A DNA stretch of 64,000 nt from Vesta saturnalis (lineage: Eukaryota; Arthropoda; Insecta; Coleoptera; Lampyridae): contig JARFJB010001910.1 in the NCBI GenBank assembly GCA_036346205.1, positions 1,486,501 to 1,550,500 on the forward strand. The letters are read 5' to 3'. The number at the start of each line of letters is the position of its first letter. Position 1 is the stretch's first letter. Below, piece after piece: positions 44,550 to 56,185 of the stretch. The notes under the pieces are model-generated. The model did not search any database, had not been told where the DNA came from, and saw nothing but the letters and a program-made list of their open reading frames with translations. A program made the translations under genes and the position numbers.

Positions 44550-45358
44550 TTATTTAAGTATGGCAGCTGTTATAATCGTTTTCTGGCCAATATACCAAAT
44601 CATATTCATAACCACTTCAACTGAAAACCCAGTGCATGCAGCAATTTCTTTGATAGCTCGCAATTCTTGATTATAATTTTGGACTGAAAGAGGAAAATTA
44701 AGCAATCTATGAACCATAAAGTTAAAAGCCGTGATTTTATGCTGTCTACAGTGATTTGGGTCATTGGTTATGAATCTGCTAGTTTCCTTACGATAAATAC
44801 TTATATCTAGCTTAGCACCATTCCTTGTTGCCAGAGTATCAAGGAACGGGAGACTGTCATTTGCCTCTATCTCAAAGGTGATTTTGATTGTCGGAAATTT
44901 ATAATTTAAAGTTTCTACAAAGTTTTCAACAAATTTTAGTATTAAGGATAGCAAACACATCATCCACGTATCTAATCCAAACTCTAGGAAAATAAGGCAA
45001 GTCGCGTTTTAAGTCCGTCTCAAATTTACCCATGAACAGATTGACCATAAACAGAGATAATCTCTTAATTTAAGGAAATCTTCTACTTCTGTGTCGTCCA
45101 CATAGTTTTGTTTTAAAACATCTTCTAAATAAACTAAAGTTTGATCTATTGGAACGCTCGGAAACAGTGAACAAACGTCGAATGAGACTAAAATTTCTTC
45201 TTCTGTAATTTCAATGTTTTTAATTTTATCAATAAATTCATACGAATTTGAAACACTGAAGTTGGGCCGGTGGTAGTAGAGAAGTTATTAAATTTACTAG
45301 ATAACCATTTGGACAGCAGATAAGTAGGTGCATTAATACCAGAAACAATGGGTCTCAT
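44550..45358 (-). pseudogene. Penelope-like reverse transcriptase, C-terminal part
   Basis: From 45358 on the minus strand: RPIVSGINAPTYLLSKWLSS, then in another frame SFDVCSLFPSVPIDQTLVYL (the first catalytic aspartate region). At 44966-44955 lies YVDD in the context WIRYVDDVFAILN, and the open frame 44963-44550 has NDSLPFLDTLATRNG and HCRQHKITAFNFMVHRLL. These are landmarks of Penelope-like reverse transcriptases. Two or three frameshifts interrupt it. It breaks at the Jockey target site and resumes at 50256. The endonuclease domain expected downstream (to the left) is missing. Confidence 0.85.
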
Positions 45359-45880
45359 CCAAATTCAAATTCAAAACAGTTTATTCAATTATGGTACAAT
45401 AATAGATTAGGAACATTAGCAATTTCAGTCGGCTGCACAGGCGAGGTAGCCTCTTCAGCCGGTTGATTACAAGTTTTTTTGTGATATAATTACATTTCAT
45501 TTTGTATGTTTACAACGTGTTATATTATATTGTTAAAAAAAAAAAGAAAAAAAAACGATACAATTGTTTGAATATTAACTTTACTTAAGTGAGTAGTATT
45601 TTATTATTCTATTGTGTTCATTGTCGGCGGGGCTGTGGGTGGGCGGCATGGTGTTTCCTTGGGAGCATGTAGATGGTTGGTCCCTCGGAGCATCTATGGA
45701 ACTGCGGATCCGGGATGGACGTCGGCTAAGCTGCTGCATCAGGCACCTGAAATGTAATGAAATATGTATGAGCATTTGATAAATTATTGGGGATTGCTAG
45801 TAGGTAGTGTTTAGTGGTTAGCCTTGTATATTTTGTTAGTGTTGCGTTTGTTAAATGAATGTGTGTTGCATGAGTGTTAG

Positions 45881-48705
45881 TTATCGTATAGCGAGTGGTT
45901 TAGATTGTATGAGTTCATCGACGTCTTCAGGAGGGTCGTCTAGGAGTTGGGTTAGGACGGCTGGGGGGAATTTGAACTTAATTTTAGCTTTGTGGTACAG
46001 GTATCTATCTCTTGGAGGATTATTGAATGGAGTGAGAAGGATTTCTCTCGTATCTTCGTTGTCACTGAACACTTGGCGATAAGTGAATTGTTTATGTAGT
46101 GTTTTAAGTCTTTGTGTAATTGGTGTTATTTGTTCGTAGTCAATTGTGAGTGCACATGGATATTTGTAATGTAATCTATGTATTTTGCGAAGAATTCGCT
46201 GTTCACTGGATGTGAGAGATTGTAGGTGTTGGCGTTTAAGGATTGCGTACAATGGAGCCCTGTAATCGACGATTGGACGAGTAAATGTTTTATGTGTGTT
46301 GGAGGGTATCGGGCTTACAACCTCGTAGTCGACCCCGTAGGTCACTCAGTAGAGTTGAGCGTCCGCGTATTTTGTTAACGACATCGCGCACGTCAGAGTT
46401 CCAATTTAACGTTCTATCAAATCGGACCCCCAGGTATACGACCTCGTCTGAAAGCCCACCTTGTAGAAAGATGTTGACATTATCGGAGGATTGTAGCACG
46501 TTATGAGAATAATTGGGATGGCTGAAAAGTATTAATTGAGTCTTCGTGGAGTTGGTGGTAATTCTCCATCGGTTAGCCCATTGTGTGAACGCATTGATTT
46601 GGTTCATAATTGAGAGGGAAGGCGTCGCGCTTTTATGGCTAGCTGCCCAGAAGGCAGTGTCGTCAGCGAAGAGCGTGACTGAAATACGGGGACAACTGGT
46701 CTAGGAGTATCGGAACAATATATGAGGTAAAGCAAAGGGGCAAGGGACGAACCTTGCGGAACTCCTGCTAGGGGTACGAAGGATTGAGATAGACTCGACC
46801 CCACTCTCACCATCACCAATCGATTAGATAGGTAAGTGTATATTAGTCTGGTGAAGTGATCGGGGATTCTTAAGGAGCGGATTTTGTGGATTAACCCCGC
46901 GTGCCATATTCTATCAAAGGCTTGTTTGATATCTAGAAATATGATAAGCTAGCAATGATTCAGGTTAAGGTCTTTTGTGGTGTTGGTGAGCAGCATGAGA
47001 AGAGGGTCCTGGGTGGATCTCGATGGCCTAAAACCAAATTGGTTGGGGGCTAGGAAGTTATTATTTTCGAGAAAGTCTCTTAGTCTACGTGTTAAGATTT
47101 GTTCAAGGCATTTGCCTAGAACGTTTAGTAGCGAAATGGGGCGGTAATAATAGGGTAGCGTAAGGTCAGTTCGGGGTTTGTGTATCATTATGACCATAGA
47201 AGATTTCCATGCCGATGGAAAGTATCCTATGGAGAGGCATTTATTGTAAATGGTGACTAGGAGGTTGATGGCTAGGGGAGGGAGCTGTCGAAGGATGGCA
47301 CGGTTAAGACCGTCCTGGCCGGGAGCATTATGTTTACCCCTTTTTAGGGTGTTCAATATTAGATCGGATTGAATGGGACTCAGGAGGGGATGGTTTTCTA
47401 GGAGGTGGTATTCAAGTAGTGGAGTAGCTTGATTATTGCCAGGTCATTTTCGAGTCGCGCTTTTAGTTCTACGTCGAAATGAGGTAAATCTGGGGACTGA
47501 AAGACGTCTTGAAGGTGGATATTGAAAAAATTGGCTTTTGCTTGATCAGTTGCATAAAAGGTATCGTGAACATCCTGGAGATGCGATTTGGGGTGATTCC
47601 TATGGCGGGTTAGTCTGCGAAATGTGTTCCAGAGTTTCTTGTCGTCACGGTAGTCGAGGGACGAGGTAACTCGTGCCCATTTTTCTTCGATGAAAATGTT
47701 TGTTACTCTACGGATGAGGGCATTAAGGCGGTTATACTCTGTTTTAAGGATTGGGTCTCTTTGTTTAAGGAATCTGCGGAAAATTTTTCTTTTTTCTTTT
47801 TTCTTTTATTAAATTGATGATATGGGGTGGAAGCGGTCTGCGGGATATGTCTATAGTTTTATAGGGGATAAGGACGTTAATGGCATCATTAATCACCGAA
47901 GAAAGGTCTATGAGAGCGTTTCTATATCTAAGCGAGAGGTTAAGGTGGGGTTAGCGAGGTGACCGGTAACGTGTCTGGAGAACACGCTCCAGTCCGCGTC
48001 TTTAAAGTTGCGCCGAGTTATGATATTAGGGGGTTGGGCCGGCACAGGACAGAGTTCAATTTTTATTAAAAGTGGTAAATGATCGGAGGTTATGGTGGTG
48101 CCAATGTAACAATCGGCGTCGAGGTATCTTTGAATAGGTGTGGAACATAGGATGTGGTCGATGATGGAAGTACCACTGTGGGTCAAGTATGTGAGAGTGG
48201 TGTTATGAGTGCGCCATAATGGAAGTTGTAGAAGTAGATTGGATACTTGTATTCCGTTGGCGTTGTCACCCGAATCACCGAATTGGGTATGGCGAGCATT
48301 AAGGTCGCCTAGCAGGATTGCATTAGGGAGATTGGCAATTAATGTAAGGAGGTCGGCCGATAGCGTGTTAGCACCTGGAGGATTGTAATAACTAAAAAAT
48401 ATGATGGGACGGTTAGGGAAGTGTACCGTGGCGGCAACGCATTCTAGGTGACCGAGATATTGTGGTAATGGAAACGGGGTTGAAGCGAAACGGTTATGTA
48501 CAAGTAGGGCGGTGTCTCTAGTGCCATTAATGACACTAAAGTCAAGAAAGGAACTGTAGTTGGTAAAGTTTAATTGATTATTGATAGAAAGTTTGGTCTC
48601 CGTTATTGCAAGGACTTGAATATTTTCTGTAAAGAGAAGATTTTTAGTTAAATTTCGTTTGCAACGGACACCACGAGCGTTTACTGTACCGATTATGAGC
48701 TTCAT
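45881..48705 (-). pseudogene. Jockey-type ORF2: endonuclease and reverse transcriptase, frameshifted
   Basis: The AP endonuclease domain opens at the ATG at 48705 (MKLIIGTVNARGVRCK) and shows ITETKLS, LLGDLNARHTQFGD and TSDHLPLLIKI, covering the usual catalytic Glu, Asp/Asn and His residues. A linker follows to about 47400. Reverse transcriptase: KHNAPGQDGL, FPSAWKSSMVIMIHKP, YYRPISLLNVLGKCLEQIL and LAPNQFGFRPSRST (47340-46990), IIFLDIKQAFDRIWH (about 46935), GVPQGSSLAPLLYLIY (about 46750), and FADD in the context TLFADDTAFW (about 46665). The thumb and C-terminus run to the stop at 45881. Frame changes near 47900, 47400, 46950, 46680 and 46300 break it. Confidence 0.9.
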
Positions 48706-48805
48706 TGTATTCGGGGCGTGGCTAGGATTAAAAGGAATGGGTTACACAACAACTGTTAGTCCTCGGGACGGACTAGGGGCATGGAGAACGCAACACGGAC
48801 CATCG

Positions 48806-49934
48806 CTACCTGCACGGGTAGCCGGTAGCGATGGTGCGGCGTTTAAGCAAGACGCGAGTGGCGAAGTCGATCCTGCTAACGATCAACCCCTGCCGCTCGG
48901 GAAAGGCGGAAATTAAGGTGTGGGTAATGGTACGAATAAAATCGTTTATCCGGAGGAAGTGTTCCACTTCGGGATCATCGGGTTCAGAGGAGGAGGTGGA
49001 AGTATTGAGGACGGGCTCCGGGACAGCAGTTTGGGACGGGGAGGAAGGAGTTTCGCGTCTCTTCTCCCATGTGAATGAATAGGTGGGATGGTTGCCCCCA
49101 CAGTTGTTACACCTAGGGGTTGACAAGCACTTGCAGGCAGTGGATTTGTGGTTTTCCCCACAGGCGGGGCAACGGACTCTGGAGGAGAAGTCCTCGGAAG
49201 CATGTCCCACCTGCGTGCAGGTGGAGTAGTACTTAGGGACTGGGGCTGGTGCGTGAGATGGTTCGCATTCTTAGTGTCTACCGAACATATAGACACCTCG
49301 AGCTAGTAGGAAGTCAAGGGTGATTTTCGAATTGGTAATGACCCGGATGAAGGAGGTGGGGATGTTAGTGGCACGGAGATGATTCTAAGGACCTTAGTGA
49401 CATGTGGGAGGGAGATTGCATTGATGATTTCGGAATCGGTAATTTCCTTATCTACGTGTTTAATCACGCAGGATAAGGACGGTGGTTTAAGAGAGGTCGA
49501 GCTAGGTCTGGGGCCAGAGAGCTGGGATAAGGTCACGTTTGGGTCGCCGTAGAGGTGCTGAAGCTTACGCTCCAGGTCGGAAGGAAGAGGGTTACGAGAT
49601 TCAAGCAGGGCGGTGTGGTTGAGGTTAAGTTTAATATTGGTTAAGGGGAGCTCAAGGGAGAGGGTCTAATTATAGAATTGTTTTTGCGTGGAAATGGAAT
49701 TCAGAATGATCCTGACGCAGTAACGGCAGGAGGACGGTTTGGAGACCGTGGATGCTGTCGCGGAAGAGGTGGTGGAAGAGGATGTCGAAGCGGTACGTTG
49801 ACGTGTCGGAGAAAAAGGGGGACGTGAAGAGGGAGAGGGTACAGTGCGGGTGGAGTTGGTTGTTGAAGTAGCCGCGGCGGCATACGTCTTATCAATCGAG
49901 ATGAGCAGGGTACTGGCGCACTGTTTAACGGCAT
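48806..49934 (-). pseudogene. Jockey-type ORF1 (nucleic-acid-binding protein), frameshifted
   Basis: ORF1 of the inserted Jockey element. The N-terminal half is Ser/Thr/Pro-rich (49934-49540), followed by PSLSCVIKHVDKEITDSEII (about 49470), a fold-like segment common in Jockey ORF1 proteins. After further frame changes come two zinc-knuckle-type motifs, CPACGENHKSTAC and CNNCGGNHPTYS (about 49180-49085); the second lacks its final cysteine. A C-terminal tail ends at 48806. ORF1 proteins bind the element's RNA and take part in its delivery. At least three frame shifts are present. Confidence 0.8.
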
Positions 49935-50255
49935 CCGTTCTGTATATTGTTGGGGTTCACATGCCGGAGTGCAGCCTCACACCCCGTGGGTTAAGGCTTA
50001 GTAACTGTGGCCCCGAGTGCTGATGTCTGCAATGTAGTGTAGTACAATGTATGTAATTGATTCTCGGTCAGAGTTCACGAACCGAAGACCTTAAAAGGTC
50101 TCCTAATGCACCAGATAACGCCGTATGCTACCAGCAGTCACGACGCGACCGGTACACCAGGTAGCCGCGAACTTCAGCGGCAAAAAACTTTTCGCGACCT
50201 AAGTTGCAAAAGCTCTTTCATGTTTGAATGCGCGATTGGAACTGATGGGTCTCAT

Positions 50256-50700
50256 AGCATTACCTGGTTTATGAATCTTAGGCAGCAATGCATTCTAGGT
50301 AGCACCGGATTGGATACCGTTAGTCGAAACCTAAGAGAGTCATCCACAACTCTTTTACATGCTAATAAAACCTTCTAGTTGAAGTAATCATGTTAAGAAA
50401 CGGATCTTTGGTAATGATTAAATAAGAACCTGAATCTAAGAGTTCTATCGCCTTTATCTGCTTTGAGACAAAAAACAATTTTTGCTTTTGAAATATTTAA
50501 CGATTTGAAGTTCTGAACGGTTTAAATTAAATTTTGACTCCGGTTGGGTATTTTCGAAATTTTACTGGCTTGTCTAACGTACTTTTTGCAATTTTCATCC
50601 AATGATTTAATTGAACTTTCTATGCCTACTATGAATTTATCTAACGGGGTTTGTTAAAATTAAGATTATATTTCCAACCTTTATTTAACAAATCTAATTC
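50256..50700 (-). pseudogene. Penelope-like reverse transcriptase, N-terminal part
   Basis: The upstream part of the Penelope gene split by the Jockey insertion. From about 50690 on the minus strand: LLNKGWKYNLNFNKPR (a start-proximal block of these proteins), a KADKGD block at about 50465, and near 50330-50260 TVSNPVLPRMHCC and a KIHKP-like region just before the RPIVSG block that resumes at 45358. Stops are frequent. Identification rests on order and on the continuity across the 11-bp target duplication. Confidence 0.7.
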
Positions 50701-50841
50701 TTCTTTGTTTATATACTTAATATTATACTGGATGTACATTGATTATACCACGAAGAATTTAAATAAAAATCTTAAAATTGTAAGTATTTCAAAAACTGTT
50801 GCAGATAGACATACTTGGCTTTCGAATAATGTAATAATATA

Positions 50842-50931
50842 CAGGATGTTGTATTTAATATAAGATAGTTATTTATATTTCAAACAAAAAAATTATAAAT
50901 TCATATTTCTGGTACACCCTGTATAAAAATT
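50842..50931. repeat. Very short inverted-repeat element (90 bp)
   Basis: Left CAGGATGTTGTATTT and right, inverted, CAGGGTGTACCAGAAAT share the CAGGxTGT end and lie next to TA on both sides. The arms match only partly. It may be a solo end pair of the TA/CAGxGTG elements. Confidence 0.4.
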
Positions 50932-51211
50932 AAATAATTCATAATATTTCTTAAAAGACCAAGGTCTGCACTAATTTACAAGTTACAAATTCATAGATTT
51001 GGTAGTAACCTCAAAATAAGTTTTTTAACTATGACGAAAAATGTGAATTTTTTATCTAAAAGTACAAATATTTCAAAAACGGCTAAGTTTAGCTATACCA
51101 CAAGTTTAATACAAAGTGGTTGTTTTTCAGAGTAGAAACGAAATCCGTAGTAAAAATTATACCATTCTGTTTAAAATATGAAAGGTAGGTTATGTACCGC
51201 TGTTAGGGAAC

Positions 51212-51213
<2 letters not shown>

Positions 51214-51266
<53 letters not shown>
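51214..51266. repeat. (TA)n microsatellite
   Basis: Pure TA run between the right inverted end of the Penelope/Jockey nest and the piggyBac region. Confidence 0.95.
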
Positions 51267-51269
<3 letters not shown>

Positions 51270-51369
51270 CGGTGGGCCACTTCTAACGCCTCGGTCGTTT
51301 CGGGAAAAATGGTAATTTTTTTTAAAAAACTAATATACATTCAGGACAATACCACAGTAATTTTAAATT

Positions 51370-53779
51370 TTCTCAAAATTCGGCTTTCAACATTTTCGTC
51401 TGGGTCACATATGTCCCACCAGGCTTCGTATCCGGGACACATAAATCCCGATAGTCCCATAAACAAAGAGTATATTTCAGCTGAATTGTATTGAATATAA
51501 AATAAACAAAGTTCTTACATAAAATAAACACTTTTTTGAAGAACTAAAACACTGACATACTAATATGCGTTAAAAAAGAACCTTATCAAAATCAAGGAAA
51601 AAAAGTAATAGTATGGTAACTTGCAAAGTAGTTTTTACATAGTGGCACGTTACATATTTGGCACATGGTAGTAGTACGTTTTTCTACTTTTTGTGTTGCA
51701 CACCTACTACATCTGCTACGGGTTTTTCCTTCTACATTTAGTAATAACTGAGATGAAGTTAATCGCGTTCCAGTACAACGTTTTCTTACAACTACAGCAT
51801 TTTCACGACCACGCCCAATTAGTTCTTCAGCAAGATCGATCAGAAACGTTATAAATGATTCTTTCTTGTGTATTGTTTTATTGTGCAATATGGAAGCATT
51901 TACAATGGCATCAAGAATTTGTAGAACACTTTTCGCCACCATTTCGTCGACTTTCTATCATAGTAGTACAGATTTGTAAGCTGATCGGAGAGATACACTC
52001 CTCCCATGTGGTCGTTATAGAAAGCAATCGCTTCTGGGTAGTTAATAACTTTTTTTTCTCCATTTTTCATTTTCCTATAAACATCTGTTGTTTCTCTACC
52101 GTGACAGTTGCTCAATACAAGAACTTCTTTCGTGTCTTTCTACAAGTAGGCAGTTGTGCCATGCATACTTCCCATAGCTTTGTGTTCGCCTCTCTCCATG
52201 CTTCCTTCAAATTTTGGAACATTTTTTCGGTTTCGTATGCACGTACCATCTGCAGCAAATGACAAGGTATTAATAAGTTTCACTGATGTAAAACATCTGT
52301 CAAAACAAAGGGAAGTCTTCTCATCATTTGGAATATAGTCTATCAATTTATGAACTACTCGTTCGCCCAAAGTATTGTTAACGTTTGCTTCAATCTCTTT
52401 ATCCGAGTAAATGTCCATATTATAAACATATCCAGTTTTTGAGTCTCATATTTCCCAAATTTGTATGCCTCTTTTTATAGACTTGAGCGGCAAATATTGT
52501 TTGAGGCTTGATCTTCCTTTGAATTTTGCCATTGACTCGTCGATGCTGTGATTAAAACTTGGGCTCATGACTGCTTGAAATATTTTCTTGAAACAGCGGA
52601 CAACATTGTCCACATAATAGGTTTTGGAGCAAACAGTGGGTTTTTGTGGGTCTGTATAATACATTTTAGAAACTAATAATTTGCAGTGAACACTGGATAT
52701 GGCACTTTTGATAAATACATTTCCTAAACTCCTCTTGCTTGACCAATAACTCGGAACATTGCAGTAAACGATTATAGCACATGATAAGCGTGCAACTTAA
52801 TACAATCATGATTTCAGAGGCATCTGTAGACGGAATCTTCTTTTTCTCCATATCTCCTTCCATTACTAGTCGGATATTTGTATTTTGCGCAATATAAATT
52901 AGTAAACTTCTTGGGAAAAGTTAAAAAATATATCAAGTTTTGATTGATTCTGTCAATGTTGTCTAAAACCACTGGAGCTTCGTATCCAAATTATTCCATA
53001 AAATGACTTCGTTGGTTGGTTTCGAATATGCCTAATTGTCTCGTAACTTGATTCGCCTTCAGACGAGGAGTTTCCTGCACTTTCCGAAAGAGATCGGATT
53101 TTTTTTCTCCTCTTTTATCATCTTCGCTTGCACTCATATCGCTGTCTTCACTGTTAGATCGGATTTTTCTTTTCTCTCCCCTTTTTTCATATTCGCTTGT
53201 ACCCAAGTCGCTATCACTGCTAGGCACAAAATCCTGATTGTCGCAATCGTCGCTATCACGAAACGGGTCTCCAATGTCAGATGAATTTTGAGCAAGTTCA
53301 AGTAGCTCTTTTTCAGAAGGCCTTTACTCATTCTATAGAAAACAAGTATTAATTTCACTTAGGTCTAATGGGACATCTGAGCTATTACAAAAGACTAGTG
53401 GGACATATATATCCCAGATCCGTTCCTGACCTAATAATTATTGATAACAAAGTTATAGGTAAAATAAATACATCCAATTCAACAAAATTATGTTAACTGT
53501 ACATTTTATTTACATTTTAGTCGAAAGGTTCCCATTAATACTCAACAAATTACACGAAAAACACAATACTGTAGGTTAGGTGAACAACCGCTTGAGAATA
53601 AACACAAACTAAATGCTACAGAATGGCCGAATCGATGCGGAACTGGTCGGAAATGCTCGAGTACAATATAAATGACGGGTGGAACACGATCTAGTGATAA
53701 ATTAACACGTTTTAAAACCAACAGAATTTTTTGAAAGTCCACTGGGACGTATATGTCCCGTTAGTATTGAAAGGGTTAA
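51370..53779 (-). mobile_element. piggyBac element relic
   Basis: The right end, read on the minus strand, is TTAA followed by CCCTTTCAATACTAACGGG, the typical piggyBac target and terminus. Sub-terminal palindromes of the form GGGACATATATGTCCC lie near 53745-53758 and 53391-53408 on the right and near 51400-51445 on the left, where they are degenerate. I did not find a clean left TTAA end, so the left terminus is lost or beyond recognition and the left boundary is approximate. Confidence 0.75.
51592..53340 (-). pseudogene. piggyBac transposase, broken and lacking a catalytic residue
   Basis: Minus-strand order: an acidic N-terminus (SEKELLELAQNSSDIGDPF, then PSSDSDLGTSEYEKRGE), the TASEIMIVL-type region (about 52820), and YYVDNVVRCFKKIFQ. 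First catalytic block: NHSIDESMAKFKGRSSLKQY (about 52545). Second: LCFDRCFTSVKLI (about 52300). Third-block equivalent: HMGGVYLSDQL (about 51995), where the usual GGVD aspartate is tyrosine. A C-terminal cysteine-rich domain follows (CSRCATQKVEKRTTTMCQIC, CNVPLCKNYF; 51720-51620). Multiple stops and frame changes divide it. A transposase with the third aspartate lost would be inactive even if repaired elsewhere. Confidence 0.88.
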
Positions 53780-54430
53780 ACGGGGCTGCCAGACGTGAAA
53801 TGAGCCCTTGGTCGCACCCCATTCGTTTTTTTCAAATTTCAAAGCAAAAATCAATTAAATGCAAGCAATAACATCATGGAAAAGAAGAAACCCCTGTACA
53901 GTTTTAACGAACTCTGAACTGTAAACGTCATGTCTCTTCAGTTTAAGAACTAATAATCAAAGTGTAACCACCAATAACAACGCCATTCAAACTCTTTTTT
54001 TATGTAAAAACTGTGTGGAGTACGAAAAAGACTACAAACAACTGCACAACAAAAAGACGTTGTATATGTAATTAAGCACATTTTTACCAAAAAAAAAACT
54101 ATTTTGTAAATTCAACAGGTTTGTTAATGTTTTTTTAACATGAATCTACTTGTAAACAAAGTGTGCCCTTCAGAAGCCATATTGGGTTGAAATTAATAAA
54201 TTTAAGTATGTATTTTACAAATATTACAAATACTTTTAGTATTTATAATATAAACCGAGGTTTTTTACAGGAATATTTAATCGAAACGGCTTTTTTAATT
54301 TACTTTTTGGCAATTAATTATAAGTTCAACCTAACTGTGCTAATAAAAGTTGCATAAGTTGTTTAGCGTAATTAGTATAAAAACATGTTTTGATCTAAAA
54401 CTAGAAAAGCGAAAGACCAACGCAAAAATA
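53780..54430. other. No gene seen
   Basis: AT-rich DNA right of the piggyBac end. A 64-codon frame at 54163-54357 has no recognisable motif. Confidence 0.5.
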
Positions 54431-55328
54431 TTATAGTAAGTATTCGATATGACCTCCGCTTTCTTGGATACAAAGCCTGATTGATTCTCTCTTCAAATGA
54501 TTTTCTGACATTCTGCGGTAAATTTGTGTGATTTATGCGAACGGATTCGTAATTCTCATCTTCATATCATCTGCAGTGGTAGGAGAACTTTTGAATACAT
54601 TATTAACAAATCCCCATAAAAAGAAATCCATGGCAGTGAGATCCAGGGTTCTAGCTGGCCAATTACATTGACCAACTCTTCCAATCCATTTGTTTGGAAA
54701 CTTTCTATTAAGAAAATTCCTGACAGTGTTGAAAATGGCAAGGAGCACCATCTAATTGAATCCACATTCTTCTTCTAATATTTAGAGGGATCTTCTCAAG
54801 CAGAATACAACGGTCTCTTTCAAAAAAGCTGAAAAATGTTGTACTATAAAAAAAATAAGACCCTATAACGTGATCATCAACTATGCACCATACACATTTA
54901 AATTCCACCGATTCTGACGGTCAACTGTTCTGTTTAAGTGACGGCATTTTGTATCATAATAATGGAAGTTACGTCGATTTACTAGACCATTATTATGAAA
55001 AGTTGATTCGTGGGTGAACAAAACAAAGTTGAAAAATGTTCTTCCTCTCCAACACACTCAGGAGCCCGTGTGCAAAAATCAATGCGTCGTTGAAAATCGG
55101 TACCGTACAAATGGTGAAGCTCGATATTGAATTACAGTGGTACAGCAATTGTTCTTTAGCTTATATTAGGAATTTCGGTTGTTTTATTATTTTCAGATGA
55201 GCAACATTTTCTGTAGCACTCTGCAACAACTTTTCGAACACCCTTTTATCTGGATGTTTTCGATCAGGGTACTTTTGTATATACTCTCCTAGCGTGAGAA
55301 TTATGTCAAATGGGATAAAAACTTTCAT
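54431..55328 (-). pseudogene. DD41D Tc1/mariner transposase, third and most decayed copy
   Basis: On the minus strand an ATG at 55328 begins MKVFIPFDIILTLGEYIQKY and PDRKHPDKRVFEKLL, the N-terminal helix-turn-helix. A large part of the middle is deleted; then NVYGA and a DHVIGSYFF block (about 54890), a LDGAPCHF block with the second aspartate (about 54755), and after a frame change WPARTLDLTAMDFFLWGF with the third (about 54650). The last residues are GGHIEYLL before the TAA at 54431. Its sequence differs clearly from the copies at 26 and 34 kb, so it is a separate lineage. No inverted ends were found. Confidence 0.82.
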
Positions 55329-55339
55329 TTTGTTTCAAA

Positions 55340-55660
55340 AAAACTATTTCCATTGCTAATTTAAGAATCAATCAATCAAATGAGAAACTGCAAACTAATT
55401 TATAAATAAGTGAAGTATAATTGTTTTGTAAAGCCTGACGTTAGCTACCTTGATTTTAAAAAATATACAATATGAATAGAAACAATACTTAGCAAAAACA
55501 CTTAAAATTTAAATAACTTCGAAAGTATTAGGTTTAGGTATAGGGAAGCCTGATATCGATTGAAAGACAATTAATAAGTAATAGTTTAACTGAAGAAACT
55601 ACAGGGCGATCGATTTAAGTAACGCACGTTTTTTATAATATATTATAAAGTTGAGCCTTA
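55340..55660. other. No gene seen
   Basis: AT-rich DNA between the DD41D relic and the partial tRNA-derived repeat. Confidence 0.5.
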
Positions 55661-55666
55661 AATATC

Positions 55667-55785
55667 TGTCGTAGGTTCAAATCCTACTCGAGGTAAACTT
55701 TTTATTTTTGTATTTAATAAAATTAACAATAATTTTTAATTACATATTTACCTTTCAACTTATTTGTTCATGTGTGAATTCTTGC
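55667..55785 (+). repeat. tRNA-derived dispersed repeat, truncated copy
   Basis: Begins inside the T arm with GTCGTAGGTTCAAATCCTAC and continues with TCGAGGT and the conserved tail (AAACTTTTTATTT, AATAATTTTTAATTACATAT, TTTACCTTTCAACTTATTTG). It precedes the complete copy by about 120 bp, giving a partial tandem arrangement. Confidence 0.8.
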
Positions 55786-55837
55786 GATATTGTACACTCA
55801 CATTAATATAAGTAATTTGATTGTAATCTCATTACGT

Positions 55838-56052
55838 TTAGAATTTACATCAGTTCTACATACATAAAGACAAAATTTACATCGAATGGGGCTTGAACCT
55901 TGATGGCGCTGTTGGTTAGTGCGGTACTCTAGCAAAGTACAGGTCGTAGGTTCAAATCCTACTCGAGGTAAACTTTCTATTTATGTATTTAATAAAATTA
56001 ATAATAATTTTTAATTACATATTTACCTTTGAACTTATTCGTTCATAACAAA
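55838..56052 (+). repeat. tRNA-derived dispersed repeat, copy 2
   Basis: The tRNA-like core is 55897-55970, with the same 7-bp acceptor as copy 1 and a fully paired anticodon stem GTACT/AGTAC around loop CTAGCAA (anticodon AGC). The D stem (GCGC/GTGC) has one G/T pair and the T stem is perfect. A and B boxes are present. The flanking 59 bp upstream (from TTTAGAATTTACATCAG) and at least 47 bp downstream match copy 1 at 8988-9163. The downstream part is also shared with the truncated copy. The element lacks a poly(A) or simple-repeat tail. Confidence 0.75.
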
Positions 56053-56185
56053 AACTTATAATAATTTTCTCTTATTTGTATAACGATCATAAAAACTGAC
56101 GGCTTATAAAGTAGTAAACAAGAACTTCGGTACATGAAATATTTGTTTATTTATTACGTTCTCATAACGTTAAATAAAAACTAAT

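Larger units (their letters stand above)
45359..50244 (-). mobile_element. Full-length Jockey-type non-LTR retrotransposon inserted in Penelope
   Basis: Flanked by a perfect 11-bp duplication, ATGGGTCTCAT, at 45348-45358 and 50245-50255. Minus-strand order: 5' leader (50244-about 49940), ORF1 with zinc knuckles, ORF2 with endonuclease and reverse transcriptase, then a 3' non-coding region that ends TTTGAATTTGAATTTGG with no poly(A). The 5' end starts CAGTTCCAATCG, similar to the initiator-type starts of Jockey elements. The copy is 4.9 kb and GC-richer than its surroundings, suggesting that it is recent. Frameshifts in both ORFs make it non-autonomous as written. Confidence 0.92.
44145..51213. 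mobile_element. Inverted ends flanking the Penelope/Jockey nest
   Basis: The left block 44145-44250 (from CAGAGTGTTCTATAAC through GGATTTCGTTTCTACTCT) matches in inverted orientation the right block 51120-51213 (AGAGTAGAAACGAAATCC to GTTAGGGAACATT). Both outer ends are near TA-rich sequence, and the right one adjoins a (TA)n run. Either this is one short inverted-repeat element into which a Penelope element inserted, later hit by a Jockey element, or two solo copies happen to flank it. I favour the first because the arms are adjacent to Penelope sequence on both sides. Confidence 0.6.

Noticed and set aside
48659..49082. Plus-strand frames opposite the Jockey ORF1/ORF2 junction
   Set aside because: Antisense shadows in the GC-richer Jockey element.
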